From Palsa-504 sp963795795 (lineage in GTDB: Bacteria > Actinomycetota > Actinomycetes > Streptosporangiales > Streptosporangiaceae), in the NCBI GenBank assembly GCA_963795795.1, contig CAWCJS010000027.1, forward strand, positions 372,001 through 436,000: a stretch of DNA of 64,000 nt, in the 5' to 3' direction. Both the position numbers and the translations under genes were made by a program. The notes below the pieces were generated by a model. The model ran no database searches. It was not told the DNA's origin and worked only from the letters and a program-made list of their open reading frames with translations. Positions 53,520-62,522 of this stretch are shown piece by piece. Numbering within the stretch: the first letter of the stretch is position 1; every line of letters starts with the position of its first letter.

Positions 53520-55214
53520 GTGTCGGTGATCGCCGGGGTCGACGTCGGGAACGCCACCACCGAGGTCGTGCTGGTGTCGGGCGGCACGATCCTCGCCGCC
53601 GGGCGGGTGCCGACCCGAGGCCGCAAGGGGTCGCCTGACTCGCTGCGCGGCGCCGCCGCGCTGCTCCGTCGGGTCGAGCGCCAGGCCGGGTGCCCTGTCG
53701 ACGAGGCCAGGATCGCCCCGTTGCGGGCGGTCGACACCTCGGTGGTCACGGTCCTCGACGCCGTTGTGCCCCGCGGCCGCCTGCGCGTACTGGCCGCAGG
53801 CGTGTCCACCCCCGGCGGCGCTGGCGCCTGCGTCGGTCCGCCCCTGCTGCTGTCCGGCCCGGTCGGTCCGCCCAGTCCGCCCCCGGCGCTTGCCGGGCCG
53901 TGGCTGGTGGCCGTGGTCCCGGTCGGCCTGCGCTACGACGAGGCCGCGGCCCGGCTAAGGGACCTGCTCGCCACCGGGACGCCGATCGGTGCCGTCCTGG
54001 TGGCCAGCGACGAGGGGGTCTTGGTGGCCAACCGACTGCCGTCCGACCTGCCGGTGATCGACCAGGTCGACGCGGCTGCCGCAGCCGCCTGCGCACTGCT
54101 CGCCGTGGAGGTGCAGGCACCCGGGCACACGCTGAGGCTGCTGGCCGACCCGGTTGCGCTGGGCGCCCAGCTTGGCCTCGGGGAGCACGAGGACGGGGAT
54201 GCCGCCGCGCTGTCCCGTGCGCTGGCCGACCACTCCAACGCGGTCGTGGGCCTGCTCTCCAAGGCCCCCGCCGAGACGGGAGCAGGCGCAGATGAGCCCT
54301 GGCTCCTGACGGCGGACGCCCGGCGGGTCCCGCTGCGCACCGCGTGCGCGAGTCTGGCGGACTGGCCGGTCGGTACGGTGCGGGTCCTCGGTACCGCTTC
54401 CGGCGAATCCGAGGTGGACGACCTGTTCGCCGTAGACCTGGCCGCTGCGGCCGAGGCCGCCACCGCACGGCAGGGCAGCACGGGCCGGGCGGTACTGGTC
54501 GCCGCCCTCGGGCGAGCCCCGGGCCCGGGCGCCGCCTCGCCCGCCGCCTTGCTCAGCGAGTTCGCCGGCGTCCCGGTGACCAGCCCGCTGACCGAACCGG
54601 CCGCGGCGCGGGCGGGAGCGCTCACCACCCCGGGGGCGCGATCCGGCGCGGTGGTCGTGGACCTCGGCGCCGGCACGATCGACGTTATCGGGCCCGCAGC
54701 CGACGTCGTCGCCGCCGGGGCGGGCGAACTCCTGACCGCCGCGGTGGCCGAAACGCTGGGCATTCCCAGGGCCGCCGCCGACTGGGTCAAGCGCGGCCCG
54801 TGCCTGCGGGTCGACGGCGGGCAGCGGTTCGAGGCCGAGGACGGCAGCCGGGGATTCCTGCCCGCCAGCGCCCCGGCGTCGGCGGTCGGCATGCTGGTGG
54901 TCGACGGGCCGGGCGGCCTGCTGCCGTTCGACCGCCGCCACGGCCCCGGTGAGTGGCGGGCCATCCGGCTGCGCCTCAAGCAGGCCGTCCTGGCCAGAAA
55001 CTTCCAGCGCGCGGTGCGGACGCTCGGGGCCGAGGCCAGCCAGGTCCTGATCGTGGGCGGCCCGGCCGGTGACGAGGAACTGCTCGGCGTACTGGCCCGC
55101 TCGCTGCCCGACGGCACGGCCGTCGGCCGCGGCGACGTCGGGGGCACCTGCCAGGGGGAACCGCTCGGCCACCGCTACGCGGTCGCGCTCGGCTTGGCCC
55201 TCGCCGGACCGTAA
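53520..55214 (+). CDS. Diol dehydratase reactivase ATPase subunit
   Basis: 564 residues with a GTG start. It is an Hsp70/actin-like ATPase of the DdrA/PduG/GdrA family: phosphate-1 motif IAGVDVGNATTEVVLV, phosphate-2 motif VVVDLGAGTIDVIG, and RRVERQAG and RLKQAVLARNFQRAVR elements. It exchanges damaged cobalamin on the inactivated dehydratase. The usual small partner (DdrB/PduH) is not visible downstream, where only gene remnants lie. It is separated from the small-subunit gene by 350 bases of repeats. Confidence 0.9.
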   Translation: MSVIAGVDVGNATTEVVLVSGGTILAAGRVPTRGRKGSPDSLRGAAALLRRVERQAGCPVDEARIAPLRAVDTSVVTVLDAVVPRGRLRVLAAGVSTPGGAGACVGPPLLLSGPVGPPSPPPALAGPWLVAVVPVGLRYDEAAARLRDLLATGTPIGAVLVASDEGVLVANRLPSDLPVIDQVDAAAAAACALLAVEVQAPGHTLRLLADPVALGAQLGLGEHEDGDAAALSRALADHSNAVVGLLSKAPAETGAGADEPWLLTADARRVPLRTACASLADWPVGTVRVLGTASGESEVDDLFAVDLAAAAEAATARQGSTGRAVLVAALGRAPGPGAASPAALLSEFAGVPVTSPLTEPAAARAGALTTPGARSGAVVVDLGAGTIDVIGPAADVVAAGAGELLTAAVAETLGIPRAAADWVKRGPCLRVDGGQRFEAEDGSRGFLPASAPASAVGMLVVDGPGGLLPFDRRHGPGEWRAIRLRLKQAVLARNFQRAVRTLGAEASQVLIVGGPAGDEELLGVLARSLPDGTAVGRGDVGGTCQGEPLGHRYAVALGLALAGP

Positions 55215-55249
55215 CGTTCCCGGAACGCCCCGAGCGTAGCGTGGTCCCC

Positions 55250-55900
55250 ATGGGGAGGAGCGCCGGACGGCGTCCGCGTGTCGTCACGCCTGCCGCGGCG
55301 CTGGTCGTGGGCGCCCTCATCGTGTTGATGCTGGCGTGCGTGGCAGTGATCCAGTCTGCGGCGCACCTGACCAAGCTCTCCGGCCTCGGACTGGTCGCAC
55401 TGTCCTGCGTTCGGCCTGGTGGGCGTGGTCAGTGGCCTGGCACAGCCGACGCAACCCCATGGGCTGGGTCCTGCTGGGGTCACGTTCTTCTTGCTCCTGA
55501 GGCGCTGGGCACGGTTACGCGTACTCGATGACGCGTGCCCGGGGCAGCTGCCGCAATCGGTTGGCTGGCCGAGCTGCTGGCCCGTCGTGGGCCCCGGCCA
55601 TCGTGCTGGCCGGCACGCCTCATGCTCTTCACCGACGGGCGGACCTGGCCAGGTGGTGGAAGGCGATCTGTGGGCCTACCTGGGTCTCGGCGCTCTGGGT
55701 GCGGTGACGCGTCGCCTGTCTCACGCGCGCGGTATCAGTCGATCTGGCCAGCACGACTCGCGCGGCGGACTCAGCCGCCGGACAACCCGGCCGGATCCAC
55801 CGCCTGGTGGGGCGCGGTGCAGGGGCTGCTTGCCCGCGTCGCCGTTACTGGCTGGTCGTGGCTCGCGGAGGTGCTGAGCTCCGCGTTCTCAGGCGACGCC
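55250..55900 (+). pseudogene. Remnant of a membrane histidine-kinase-like protein
   Basis: Frames must be switched several times to read it: TPAAALVVGALIVLMLACVA and AAHLTKLSGLGLVALSC, then FGLVGVVVAWHSRRNPMGWV in the next frame, LLGVTFFLLLR, then LMLFTDGR and VEGDLWAYLGLGALG. This is the membrane-spanning N-terminus seen in one class of actinobacterial sensor kinases (NPxGW and LLFPDGR motifs). No kinase core follows. The number of shifts indicates a genuine relic, unlike the single-indel genes elsewhere. Confidence 0.55.
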
Positions 55901-55924
55901 GCCTGCAGCTGAACTGGCCACTCG

Positions 55925-56383
55925 TGGGCGCGACGCGTTCCACTGGTTCCACCAGCCGTCCGCGCTGGCCGAACTCGCGCGCGTCCTGCGCGGCGGCGCC
56001 ACCCTGGTCGTCTACAGCGATTACCTCCCGGCCAGCTGGCCGGGCAGCCGGCTTTCACGACCTCGGCTGGCCGAGCTCCTACGTGCCGCGACTACCCGTC
56101 GCCGAATCGCCACGCCCCGTTCGATCCGGAGGCTGCCCAGACCGCCGGGTTCGGCCAGTTCAACTTCGGTGAGAGCGAGTACGCGGTCCCGCTCACTCAG
56201 GCCGCCCTCGCTGACTACCTGATCAGTCAGAGCAACGCGGAAGCCGCGATCGCATCCGGCCAGGTCAGCGCCGAGGAACTGCGCGAGCAGATCATCGCAG
56301 AGACCGCCGGGTTCTTCGCCCCGGATGAGGCCGCCGAGGTCATCTTCGGCATGCGCGTCTGGACCGCCGTTCGCCAAGCCTAG
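55925..56383 (+). pseudogene. 3' remnant of a class I SAM-dependent methyltransferase
   Basis: RDAFHWFHQPSALAELARVL and RGGATLVVYSDY in one frame, and FGQFNFGESEYAVPLTQAAL with LADYLISQSNAEAAIASGQV in another, match the last two-thirds of small methyltransferases. The SAM-binding N-terminus is absent and at least one frameshift separates the parts. It ends with a stop at 56381-56383. Confidence 0.6.
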
Positions 56384-56420
56384 GAATTCTCGAGGACTGG
56401 ACCTGGCCCGAAGCGTCCCC

Positions 56421-57281
56421 TCAGGAACTGCGGTCTACGAGCCAGCCGTGCACATCCTCGATGTGACCTTCGCGGACGGCGTGGCCCTCATCGTCGAAGA
56501 ACCAGGTTTCGACGCCGGGAATACGCGAGGCCAGCCACTGACCATGTCCGAACGGCACAGCCCGGTCCTGGACGCCGTGCAGCAACAGCACTGGGACTGA
56601 TATCTGGGTCACGTCGAAACCCCACGGGGTGAGCTGCGCGACGCAGTCGTCCCACGATCCCTCGATCCCCGGGGCCAGGGCCAGTTGCATGGAGACCGCC
56701 TCGTCGGTGGCCAACTCCAGGTCGACACCGGGCATGAACGTCTGCATGTACTGGGCTACCTCGGCCGGTGAGGCCGCGACTATCTTTTCGCGCTCCTCCT
56801 CGAAATACGCGCGTGCCTCGGCCCGGTCTTCCAGGGTCAACCGGACCTCGTCGATGGCTGCCTCACTGAAGCCGGCCAGCCAGTCCAGCCCCTCAGCGTC
56901 GTAGGGGGCGGGCGAAGCCAGCGACGCCACCGCCGAGACCAGGTCGGGCAGGAGCGCGGCGCAGGCCAGTACGTGGGGGCCGCCGCCCGAAATGCCCCAC
57001 ATCGGCAGTCTGTCGATACCGAGGGCCTCGCAGATCACCTGGACATCACCGGCGCAATCAGCCATGGAACGTCCGGGCTGAGGCGTCGAGCCGCCGTAAC
57101 CCGGCCGGTCGTAGCTGATCAGCCGGAGCCCCCGGCTTTCCGCGTCGGCCAATGTGCGGCGACCGTAGACCCGGCGACCTCCCGGCGTGCCCATATGGAC
57201 CATAACCGGGCGGCCATCCCGATCCCCGGCATCCTCGACCGCCAGCGTCCGGCCGTCTGGTGTCTGTACGAACCACTCCAT
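56421..57281 (-). CDS. Alpha/beta-hydrolase
   Basis: 286 residues. The oxyanion region is VMVHMGTPGG, the nucleophile elbow WGISGGGPHVLA (Ser near residue 97), the acid is in LLHGVQDRAVPFGHG and the catalytic His in DDEGHAVREGH. The cap region is helical. The family covers esterases, haloperoxidase-like and C-C bond hydrolases, and the substrate is unknown. It stands alone on the minus strand with no obvious operon partner. Confidence 0.88.
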   Translation of the reverse strand: MEWFVQTPDGRTLAVEDAGDRDGRPVMVHMGTPGGRRVYGRRTLADAESRGLRLISYDRPGYGGSTPQPGRSMADCAGDVQVICEALGIDRLPMWGISGGGPHVLACAALLPDLVSAVASLASPAPYDAEGLDWLAGFSEAAIDEVRLTLEDRAEARAYFEEEREKIVAASPAEVAQYMQTFMPGVDLELATDEAVSMQLALAPGIEGSWDDCVAQLTPWGFDVTQISVPVLLLHGVQDRAVPFGHGQWLASRIPGVETWFFDDEGHAVREGHIEDVHGWLVDRSS

Positions 57282-57387
57282 AGGCGCACCTCCATGATCA
57301 GACCAGCATCGCCAAGGCCAGGGCTCAGGTTATCCGGACCCGCGCCATCGTCACTTGACCCGTCCCGCCCGCCGTCGCCAAGGCTGT

Positions 57388-57503
57388 CTCGGTCACCGTC
57401 GCCCCACTCACTCCGCCTCGGCCGCCGTCGCCCCACTCACTCCGCCTCGGCCGCCGTCGCCCCACTCACTCCGCCTCGCCCGCCGTCGCCCCGACTCACC
57501 CCG
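57388..57503. repeat. Four 29-bp tandem repeats
   Basis: A 29-bp unit with core GCCGTCGCCCCACTCACTCC runs at 57388-57416, 57417-57445, 57446-57474 and 57475-57503; the middle two are nearly identical and the outer ones diverge. It lies in the 349-base gap between the hydrolase and the propeller gene and is not followed by a convincing coding sequence. No other feature is seen in 57282-57630. Confidence 0.75.
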
Positions 57504-57630
57504 TCCCCTCCCCGCCGGCGCTGTTTCTATCTGTAATCAAGCGGGTACTTTCCGATTGCCTGATGGGGACTCAGGAGAATTTCGTGACGCACGCGGCGCG
57601 AGTGATCTGCGCGGCAGAAGGTGAGACCAC

Positions 57631-58632
57631 ATGACCAGATCGGGTGTCCGCTTGTCCGCTGCTGGACGCCACCCGCGGGCCCGGCTGGCCTCCGCCGGTG
57701 CGATCGGCGCTCTGGTCCTGATCCTGGCCGCGCCAGTGGCCGCGGAGGCCGCGACCGGCACCATCACCGTCGGCAGCGGCCCGGCGTCGGTCGCGGTCGA
57801 CCCGAACACCGGCACCATATACGTCGCTAACAGCACCAGTGGCACCGTGTCCGTGATCAACGGGCAGACCAACAAGGTCAGCGCCACCATCACCGTCGGC
57901 ACCGAGCCGGAGGGGGTGGCGATCAACGCGGCGGCCGACCTCGTGTACGTCACCAACAACGGCAGTAACACAGTGTCGGTCATCAGCGAGCTGACCAAAA
58001 CGGTCACCACCACCATCACCGTCGGCACCCACCCGAGCGGAGTCGCCTTCAACCAGCTGGCCGATACCGTTTATGTCGCCAACAACGGCAGCAATAGCGT
58101 GTCGGTGATCAACGGACTGACCAACACGGTCACCACCACTATCACCGGCTTCAACCAACCGACCGGGATCGCCGTCAATTCAACGACCAAAACCGTCTAC
58201 GTCACCAACGACGGCGGCAACACCGTCTCGGCCATCAGCGTGAAGACCAACACGATCACCGCCACCATCACCGTCGGCACCCACCCGAGCGCGGTCGCGG
58301 TCAACCCGGTGACCACCACCGTCGACGTCACTAACAACGGCAGCGGCACCGTCTCGGTCATCAACGGGCTGACCAACAAGGTCACCGCTACCGTTACCGT
58401 GGGCACCGCGCCGGACGGGGTCGCGGTCAACCCGGTATACGGCACCGTCTACGTCGCCAACAGCACCAGCGGCAACGTGTCGGTGATCGGCGGGTTCATC
58501 AGCACGGTCACCAGCACCATCACCGTCGGCACCGGCCCGGAGGGGGTCGCGGTCAGCCTGGTGAACGGCACCGTCTACGTCACCAACTCCGGCGGCACTA
58601 CCGTCTCGGTGATTTCCGGCAGCCTTCTGTAA
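57631..58632 (+). CDS. Secreted YVTN/YncE-family beta-propeller protein
   Basis: 333 residues. A signal peptide (basic start, LASAGAIGALVLILAAPVAA, cleavage near AEAA) is followed by seven near-identical blades of about 42 residues with the pattern TITVGxxPxGVAVN, then VYVANxxSxTVSVI. The blades cover the whole mature protein, so it is a closed seven-bladed propeller. Thr, Val and Asn dominate. No enzymatic motif is evident; a binding or cell-surface role is likely. High similarity between blades suggests recent internal duplication. Confidence 0.88.
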   Translation: MTRSGVRLSAAGRHPRARLASAGAIGALVLILAAPVAAEAATGTITVGSGPASVAVDPNTGTIYVANSTSGTVSVINGQTNKVSATITVGTEPEGVAINAAADLVYVTNNGSNTVSVISELTKTVTTTITVGTHPSGVAFNQLADTVYVANNGSNSVSVINGLTNTVTTTITGFNQPTGIAVNSTTKTVYVTNDGGNTVSAISVKTNTITATITVGTHPSAVAVNPVTTTVDVTNNGSGTVSVINGLTNKVTATVTVGTAPDGVAVNPVYGTVYVANSTSGNVSVIGGFISTVTSTITVGTGPEGVAVSLVNGTVYVTNSGGTTVSVISGSLL

Positions 58633-58640
58633 CGACCGTC

Positions 58641-60680
58641 TCAAGCTGGCGGCCATCGCTTGGCGACCAGGGTAAGGACGTCGTAGCTCGCTACCGGCTT
58701 CCTGTCCTGGTTGGTCACCTCGGCGTCCCAGCGGACCTCGCCGTAGTCGGCGTCTTCGCGCGGGGTGATCTGCTTGCAGGTGAGGGTCACCGTCAGCTCG
58801 TCGCCCGGGTAGACGGGGGTGAGGAAGCGGAGGTTCTCCAGGCCGTAGTTGGCCAGCACCGGGCCAGGGTCGGGCTGGACGAACAGGCCGGCCGCGAAGG
58901 ACAGGATGAGGTAGCCGTGGGCCACCCGGCCGCCGAAGAGCGGGTTGGCCCGGGCGGCCTCCTCGTCCATATGCGCGTAGAAGGTGTCGCCTGTGAACTC
59001 GGCGAAGTGCTCGATGTCCGCCAGCGTGACCCGGCGCGGGCCGGCTACCACCGTGTCGCCGGTCCGCAGGTCGGCGAGGGACTTGCGGAACGGGTGCCCG
59101 CCCGCGGCGTCCCGCTCGGCGCCGGCTATCCAGCGCCCGGTTACCGCCGACAGCACCCGGGGGCTGGCCTGCACCGCCGTTCGCTGCATGTGGTGCTGTA
59201 CCCCGCGCATGCCGCCCATCTCCTCGCCGCCGCCGGCTCGCCCCGGGCCGCCGTGGACCAGGACCGGCAGCGGGGATCCGTGCCCCGTCGATTCCGCCGC
59301 GTCCTCGCGGTCGAGGACGAGCAGCCGTCCGTGCCAGGGGGCCAGTCCGAGGACCACCTCGCGCGCGAAGGCTACGTCGCTCGTGACGATCGAGCCGGCC
59401 AGGCTGCCGCGGCCGCGGGCGGCGAGGTCGATCACCTCGTTCGTGCGCTCGTAGCCGATCAGGGTGCTGACCGGCCCGAACGCCTCTACCTGGTGCGGTT
59501 CTGGTCGCTCCGCGTCCTCGCTGCGCAGCAGCAGCGGGGAGATGAAGGCGCCGCGGTCGGCGCTCGCGCCCACGACGTCGACGTGATCCGGGTCACCGAA
59601 GACCAGCCGGCCCGCCGCCAGCAGCGCCTTCACCGAACGACGCACCTCCTCGCGCTGCTCCAGGCTGGCTAGCGCGCCCATCTGGACGCCTTCCTCGGCC
59701 GGGGCGCCCACCACCACGGCGGCCAGCTGGTCGCGCACGGCTTCGGCAACCTGGTCCGCTAGGCCGGCCGGGACGAAGGCCCGCCGGATCGCGGTGCACT
59801 TCTGGCCGGCCTTGACCGTCATCTCGGTGACGAGCTGGCCGACGTACAAGTCGAATTCCGGCGTGCCGGCCTGGGCGTCGGGGCCGAGGATGGAGCAGTT
59901 CAGCGAGTCCGCCTCCGCGTTGAACCGGACCGACCGGCCCACGATGGCCGGGTGCGCCCGGAGCTGTCGCGCCGTCGCGGCCGACCCGGTGAACGACACC
60001 AGGTCCTGCTCGCCGAGGTGATCGAGCAGCCCGCTGGCGCTGCCGCAGACGAGCTGAAGCGAACCCGGGGGGAGTAGCCCCGAGCCGATGATCAGCTCTA
60101 CCAGCCGGGCCGTCAGGTAGGCGGTCTGGGTGGCCGGCTTGACCAGGCTCGGTACCCCGGCGATGAACGCCGGGGCGAACTTCTCCAGCGGACCCCAGAC
60201 GGGGAAGTTGAACGCGTTGATCTGCACCGCCACGCCCCGCAGCGGGGTCAGGATGTGCTGGCCGATGAACGCACCGGTCTTGCCGAGCGGCTCGACCGCG
60301 CCTTCGACCAGGACGGTGTCGTTCGGCAGCTCGCGCCTGGCCTTGCTGGCGTAGCTGAGCAGGACGCCGATCCCGCCGTCGACGTCGAACCTGGCGTCGG
60401 CCAGGGTCGCCCCGGTCCGCGCGGATAGGGCGTACAGTTCCGGCCGGTGCTCGCGCAGCAGCTGACCCAGCGACTTGAGCAGGACGGCCCGCTGGTGGAA
60501 GGTCAGCTCGCGCAGCGCCGGGCCGCCGACCGATCGGCCGTACTCGAGCGCCCCGCCGGGGTCGATCCCGGCCGATGACACCCGGGCGACTTCCTCGCCG
60601 GTCACCGCGTCCAGCACGGGACGCCCCTCGTCAGCCGGATTGATCCACGTCCCGCCGACGTAGCTGCGCAGCGCCGTCAT
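58641..60680 (-). CDS. paaZ: PaaZ bifunctional aldehyde dehydrogenase/enoyl-CoA hydratase
   Basis: 679 residues. The aldehyde dehydrogenase domain (1-520) has NAFNFPVWGPLEKFAPAFIA, LVSFTGSAATARQLRAHPAI and the catalytic Cys in VKAGQKCTAIRRAF. The C-terminal MaoC-like hydratase domain (530-679) has DIEHFAEFTGDTFYAHMDEE and GRVAHGYLILS. PaaZ opens the oxepin-CoA ring in phenylacetate degradation and oxidises the resulting aldehyde. No other paa genes are in the window. It converges with the propeller gene with 8 bases between stops. Confidence 0.95.
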   Translation of the reverse strand: MTALRSYVGGTWINPADEGRPVLDAVTGEEVARVSSAGIDPGGALEYGRSVGGPALRELTFHQRAVLLKSLGQLLREHRPELYALSARTGATLADARFDVDGGIGVLLSYASKARRELPNDTVLVEGAVEPLGKTGAFIGQHILTPLRGVAVQINAFNFPVWGPLEKFAPAFIAGVPSLVKPATQTAYLTARLVELIIGSGLLPPGSLQLVCGSASGLLDHLGEQDLVSFTGSAATARQLRAHPAIVGRSVRFNAEADSLNCSILGPDAQAGTPEFDLYVGQLVTEMTVKAGQKCTAIRRAFVPAGLADQVAEAVRDQLAAVVVGAPAEEGVQMGALASLEQREEVRRSVKALLAAGRLVFGDPDHVDVVGASADRGAFISPLLLRSEDAERPEPHQVEAFGPVSTLIGYERTNEVIDLAARGRGSLAGSIVTSDVAFAREVVLGLAPWHGRLLVLDREDAAESTGHGSPLPVLVHGGPGRAGGGEEMGGMRGVQHHMQRTAVQASPRVLSAVTGRWIAGAERDAAGGHPFRKSLADLRTGDTVVAGPRRVTLADIEHFAEFTGDTFYAHMDEEAARANPLFGGRVAHGYLILSFAAGLFVQPDPGPVLANYGLENLRFLTPVYPGDELTVTLTCKQITPREDADYGEVRWDAEVTNQDRKPVASYDVLTLVAKRWPPA

Positions 60681-60811
60681 CGCCAGCTCCTCGTCTTCGA
60701 GCTTCCTGCCGGTCCTGGAGTAACGTACCTCGCCGCTCGGGCACCGTGAACCGCATGGCGCGCCGCAGCGTACCGCCTAGTTGAGACAGTCGCTCGCTAG
60801 GTAAGGACGGG

Positions 60812-62335
60812 ATGAACATGTGGAAAGAACTGCAGCCGGGCGATCCGCAGGCGATCGGGCCGTACCGGATCCGCGGGCAGCTGGGCGTGGGCGGTATGGG
60901 CCGGGTGTTCCTTGGCGTTTCTGAGGGTGGCCGGCCGGTGGCGGTGAAGGTGGTCCGGCCTGACCTGGCCGCGGACCCCGAATTCCGGACGCGCTTCCGG
61001 CGGGAAATCGCGATTGCGCGCAAGGTGAGCAGCCAATTCACCGCCCCTGTGATTGATGCTGATGTTGATAGCCCTGCGCCTTGGCTGGTCACCTCGTTTG
61101 TGGCGGGGCCCTCGCTGGCCGACGCGGTGTCACAGCACGGGCCGTTGCCGGTCAGGGCGGTGCTGGAGCTGGCGGCCGGGCTGGCCGAGGGGCTGCGCGC
61201 GATCCACGCCGCGGGCATTGTGCACCGGGACCTGAAGCCATCGAACGTGTTGCTGGCCCCGGACGGGCCGCGGGTCATTGATTTCGGGATCTCCCGGGCT
61301 ATTGAGGCTAGTGCGCTAACGCATACGGGCATAGTGGTCGGCTCACCCGGTTTCATGTCCCCTGAGCAGGCCGAGGGCAGTGAGGTGGGACCGCCTACCG
61401 ACATCTTCAGCCTGGGTGCGGTCCTCGCCTACGCCGCCACGGGCGAGGGGCCGTTCGGTACCGGATCCACGCCAGCGCTGGTCTACCGCGTGGTCCACAA
61501 CCCGCCGAGCCTGGACCGCGTGCCCGCCGAGGTTCGTCCACTGATCGACCGGTGTCTGGCCAAGCACCCCAGCCAGCGGCCCACCGCGCGCGAGCTTCTG
61601 GCTGAGACGGCGGCGGCCGAGCCCGTCGCGGGCTGGCTCCCCGAACCGATGACCCAGACGTTCCTGCAGCTTCCCGGGCTGTTCGGCGCGGCGGCAGGCC
61701 GCGCCACGCCGGGATACGCGCCGGTGCCGAACGGTACGCCCCCTTCGGGGTCCGCCGGGTCCTCAGGATCCGCCGCGTCCGCCGGGTTCGCCGGATCGGG
61801 CGGGTTGGTTGGGTCCGCCGGGGCCATGGGATTCACGGGATCCGCCGGGTCCACGGGAACCGCCGGGTCGGCCTGGTCTGGCGCATCCCGCGCCGCCACC
61901 GGCGCGGCCACGGTGCCGCCGCCGCCCGGACCCGCCTACGGCCAACCCCGGCGCGAGTCCGGGCGCCCGAGGCGCGGCCTGCGGCGCCCGCTGGCGATCG
62001 CCGCCATCGTCGCCGGGCTCGTCGCCGCGTCGACGGCGGGCGGCATGGCCCTGGCCGCTTCGCTGGCCCAATCACCCGGCGTGCACGCGGGCCAGCAGGC
62101 CCCGTCGGGGCCGTCGGACTCACCGGCCACGTACCAGCCGCCAGCCACCGTAGCGCCGCCCGCGGCCTACCAGAACACATCCCCGCCCGCCGCGGCCCCG
62201 AGTACCACCGCGCCCGCGACGCCGCCGAGCACGCCCCCACCCCCGCCCTCTTCGGCTGCGCCGAGCACATCCGCCCCCGCCGACCCGGCGTCCACGCCGA
62301 CCACGGCGTACAACTCCGGCAGCGGCGCGTACTAG
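60812..62335 (+). CDS. Ser/Thr protein kinase with membrane anchor and Pro/Ser-rich tail
   Basis: 507 residues from the ATG at 60812 after AAGGACG. The kinase domain (about 14-275) has LGVGGMGRVFLG, Lys in VAVKVV, HRDLKPSNVLLA, DFGISRA and GSPGFMSPEQAEG. A low-complexity Gly/Ser/Ala region (about 300-365) precedes one membrane helix (AIAAIVAGLVAASTAGGMAL, near 395-415) and an extracellular tail rich in Pro, Ser, Thr and Ala. There are no PASTA or other recognisable sensor domains. It is paralogous to the next kinase. Confidence 0.92.
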   Translation: MNMWKELQPGDPQAIGPYRIRGQLGVGGMGRVFLGVSEGGRPVAVKVVRPDLAADPEFRTRFRREIAIARKVSSQFTAPVIDADVDSPAPWLVTSFVAGPSLADAVSQHGPLPVRAVLELAAGLAEGLRAIHAAGIVHRDLKPSNVLLAPDGPRVIDFGISRAIEASALTHTGIVVGSPGFMSPEQAEGSEVGPPTDIFSLGAVLAYAATGEGPFGTGSTPALVYRVVHNPPSLDRVPAEVRPLIDRCLAKHPSQRPTARELLAETAAAEPVAGWLPEPMTQTFLQLPGLFGAAAGRATPGYAPVPNGTPPSGSAGSSGSAASAGFAGSGGLVGSAGAMGFTGSAGSTGTAGSAWSGASRAATGAATVPPPPGPAYGQPRRESGRPRRGLRRPLAIAAIVAGLVAASTAGGMALAASLAQSPGVHAGQQAPSGPSDSPATYQPPATVAPPAAYQNTSPPAAAPSTTAPATPPSTPPPPPSSAAPSTSAPADPASTPTTAYNSGSGAY

Positions 62336-62453
62336 CGGCCCGGAGGCGAGCCCGTGCCGACCCCCTGAGTTTCCCCCACAACCCCCGACGGATCAGGGCG
62401 TCGGGGCCCGGGCCCTGCCCTCGGCAGCCTCCCGGCCGGGCGAGCACCCCACC

Positions 62454-62480
62454 GCGGTCGGCACTCTGAGTGCTGACCGC
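62454..62480. terminator. Palindrome between the two kinase genes
   Basis: GCGGTCGGCACTC-T-GAGTGCTGACCGC has 13-base arms with one mismatch. It can form a strong hairpin after the first kinase gene, followed by GTTTGGGGTTTGGGG rather than a T-run. It may be a terminator or a protein-binding site. The stretch 62336-62522 has no gene. Confidence 0.45.
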
Positions 62481-62522
62481 GTTTGGGGTTTGGGGCGCAC
62501 CTGCGCCCGTATCGAGCTAAGG

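Noticed and set aside
53440..53520. Cobalamin riboswitch before the reactivase
   Set aside because: GGCCACACTG at 53459-53468 resembles a B12 box only loosely, and the other conserved elements are missing.
53185..53529. 114-residue plus-strand open frame over the tandem repeats
   Set aside because: It only encodes the 21-bp repeat (VRSGTGN units) and low-complexity sequence, with no ribosome site.
53955..55172. Two long minus-strand open frames opposite the reactivase gene
   Set aside because: The reactivase has both ATPase phosphate motifs; the antisense frames have none.
62454..62480. CIRCE (HrcA) heat-shock element
   Set aside because: It contains GCACTC and GAGTGC but with one base between the arms instead of nine, and the neighbour genes are kinases.
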